A stretch of DNA of 6,790 nucleotides from Candidatus Nitrosomarinus sp. (GTDB taxonomy: Archaea; Thermoproteota; Nitrososphaeria; Nitrososphaerales; Nitrosopumilaceae), in the NCBI GenBank assembly GCA_003702465.1, contig REGF01000058.1:1-6790 (forward strand), read 5' to 3'. Shown here in pieces: positions 6,310 to 6,790 of the stretch. The notes below the pieces were generated by a model. The model ran no database searches. It worked only from the letters and a program-made list of their open reading frames with translations, and was not told where the DNA came from. The number at the start of each line of letters is the position of its first letter. Within the stretch, counting starts at the first letter, position 1. The position numbers were made by a program, and so were the translations under genes.

Positions 6310-6381
6310 ATGGAAAAGAAAGAATTCCATTACTCTCCACCACCCAGTTCTACAAATGGTAGCATTTTCTTGTTGAATTAA
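6310..6381 (+). CDS. Candidate 23-residue microprotein
   Basis: ATG at 6310 opens a 23-codon frame ending in TAA at 6379-6381. It reads MEKKEFHYSPPPSS, then TNGSIFLLN: a charged start, a Tyr-Ser-Pro-Pro-Pro turn and a short hydrophobic end. No known family is recognised. In favour are a TATA-like element at leaderless spacing, a local base composition richer in C than the surrounding spacer, and a position inside an otherwise unexplained 242-nt divergent region. Against is the length: an ORF of 23 codons is easily produced by chance. The alternative is that this stretch is part of a non-coding RNA or a plain promoter region. Confidence 0.33.
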   Translation: MEKKEFHYSPPPSSTNGSIFLLN

Positions 6382-6387
6382 GTATGT

Positions 6388-6404
6388 TTAAAAAATATTT
6401 AAGT
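6388..6404 (+). promoter_or_regulatory. Near-palindromic TATA-like block
   Basis: The block TTTAAAAAATATTTAAG is almost symmetrical (TTTAAA against ATTTAA) and could serve as a TATA element on either strand. On the plus strand it would start a transcript near 6422 with a leader of about 55 nt before the 44-codon ORF. A weaker GATAAATC at 6448-6455 sits at leaderless distance from that ORF. AT-rich spacers readily produce such strings, so the call is weak. Confidence 0.22.
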
Positions 6405-6476
6405 TTGATCTAGGCCAACATAAAAAAATCAAAAAATAAGAGAAGAAGATAAATCATAGAAAAACATTATAGGTTA

Positions 6477-6611
6477 ATGGAAAACGAATGGGCAAATTCT
6501 ATTGAAAAAAAAGTATTTTGTTTCATAATGGATCTCCCAGAATCCAATTCAAGCAAAAAAATAGAATCTAAAGTGGATAAACATCACATTGATGATCACT
6601 ATTCATTTTAG
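6477..6611 (+). CDS. Candidate 44-residue small protein, unknown function
   Basis: ATG at 6477 opens a 44-codon frame ending in TAG at 6609-6611. The product begins MENEWANSIEKKVFCFIMDL, continues with a PES(N/S)-rich charged linker and ends KHHIDDHYSF. Residues 4-20 could form an amphipathic helix. The tail has three His and two Asp within eight residues, which could bind a metal; this is inference. No family is recognised. The mixed polar and hydrophobic composition resembles a real protein, unlike the Lys/Asn/Ile/Phe bias of random AT-rich DNA. GATAAATC at 6448-6455 is centred about 25 nt upstream, fitting a leaderless message. The gene converges on the repeat-tailed gene that starts beyond the window. 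Chance remains possible at this length. Confidence 0.5.
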   Translation: MENEWANSIEKKVFCFIMDLPESNSSKKIESKVDKHHIDDHYSF

Positions 6612-6647
6612 AAAACTAATTTTATTAAATTAAGAAAAGTTTAATTT

Positions 6648-6790
6648 TTAATCTTTAGATTTGGCTTCTTCTTTAGCTGGTGCTTCTTCTTTAGCTGGTG
6701 CTTCTTCTTTAGCTGGTGCTTCTTCTTTAGCTGGTGCTTCTTCTTTAGCTGGTGCTTCTTCTTTAGCTGGTGCTTCTTCTTTAGCTGGTG
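6648..6790 (-). CDS. C-terminal tail of an Ala-Pro-Ala-Lys-Glu-Glu repeat protein (5' part outside window)
   Basis: Only the last 46 codons or so are visible on the minus strand. They encode repeated PAKEEA hexapeptides followed by KSKD and a TAA stop (rc of 6648-6650). The tail is hydrophilic and highly charged, with alternating Lys and Glu-Glu. Such Ala/Pro/Lys/Glu tails are usually extended and disordered and act as linkers or interaction tails; they occur on ribosomal, nucleoid-associated and envelope proteins, so the tail alone does not identify the gene. The reading frame is clear because every repeat is a multiple of three with no stop in this frame. The folded part, the start codon and the total repeat number lie beyond position 6790. 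The 3' end faces the 44-codon ORF across 36 AT-rich bases that include T-runs on the minus strand. Confidence 0.78.
   Translation of the reverse strand, partial: PAKEEAPAKEEAPAKEEAPAKEEAPAKEEAPAKEEAPAKEEAKSKD
6664..6789. repeat. Seven perfect tandem copies of an 18-bp unit
   Basis: The plus-strand unit GCTTCTTCTTTAGCTGGT repeats from 6664 in seven consecutive identical copies, and the window ends one base into the eighth. On the minus strand each unit encodes one Pro-Ala-Lys-Glu-Glu-Ala hexapeptide. Identity at every third codon position points to recent expansion or continuing homogenisation by replication slippage or unequal exchange. There are no spacers, so this is not a CRISPR array. 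An assembly collapse or expansion at the contig edge is also possible. Confidence 0.93.

Noticed and set aside
6235..6476. tRNA or other standard RNA gene in the spacer
   Set aside because: No cloverleaf, T-loop GTTCRA sequence or C/D-box pair was found in this stretch. The hairpins seen are short and compete with each other.
6664..6790. CRISPR-like array
   Set aside because: The units are directly adjacent with no spacers and stay in one reading frame, so this is a coding tandem repeat.

Overview
The window looks like chromosome from an ammonia-oxidising thaumarchaeon (Nitrososphaerota) of the Nitrosopumilus type. The reasons are: strongly AT-rich DNA; archaeal TATA-like elements about 26 nt upstream of several start codons, with no Shine-Dalgarno sequences; a secreted copper nitrite reductase of the kind found in marine ammonia-oxidising archaea; and, close by, an archaeal methylthiotransferase and a very divergent FtsZ/tubulin-like protein. 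From memory, this gene order resembles the nirK region of Nitrosopumilus maritimus. That is recollection and was not checked.

Layout. (1) Positions 1-667, minus strand: the N-terminal 222 codons of a D-3-phosphoglycerate dehydrogenase (serine biosynthesis), cut by the window edge and starting at a TTG. (2) 734-2161, minus: an intact NirK-type multicopper oxidase with a signal peptide and every expected copper and catalytic ligand. Its base composition is clearly richer in G+C than that of its neighbours. (3) 2162-2315: a divergent promoter region. (4) 2316-3677 and 3681-4949, plus: a fumarase/aspartase-superfamily lyase and a MiaB/CDKAL1-like tRNA methylthiotransferase, three bases apart and probably one operon. 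(5) 5022-5969, plus: the FtsZ/tubulin-like protein with a degraded GTP-binding signature. (6) 6007-6234, minus: a 75-residue CxxC protein, convergent with the previous gene. (7) 6235-6647: a region with no long gene. It holds two plausible small plus-strand ORFs, of 23 and 44 codons, each with a TATA-like element at the spacing of a leaderless transcript. (8) 6648-6790, minus: the C-terminal tail of a protein made of seven perfect 18-bp repeats (Ala-Pro-Ala-Lys-Glu-Glu units), running off the window.

How the genes relate. Most neighbours are unrelated housekeeping or energy genes with separate promoters, and only the lyase and methylthiotransferase look co-transcribed. NirK acts outside the membrane on nitrite/NO chemistry linked to ammonia oxidation. 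SerA and the lyase belong to central carbon and amino-acid metabolism, and the methylthiotransferase modifies tRNA next to the anticodon. No mobile element, CRISPR array, tRNA or rRNA was seen. The least explained items are the degenerate FtsZ-like protein, the two tiny ORFs and the perfect repeat tail. I see no convincing evidence of a new multi-gene system.
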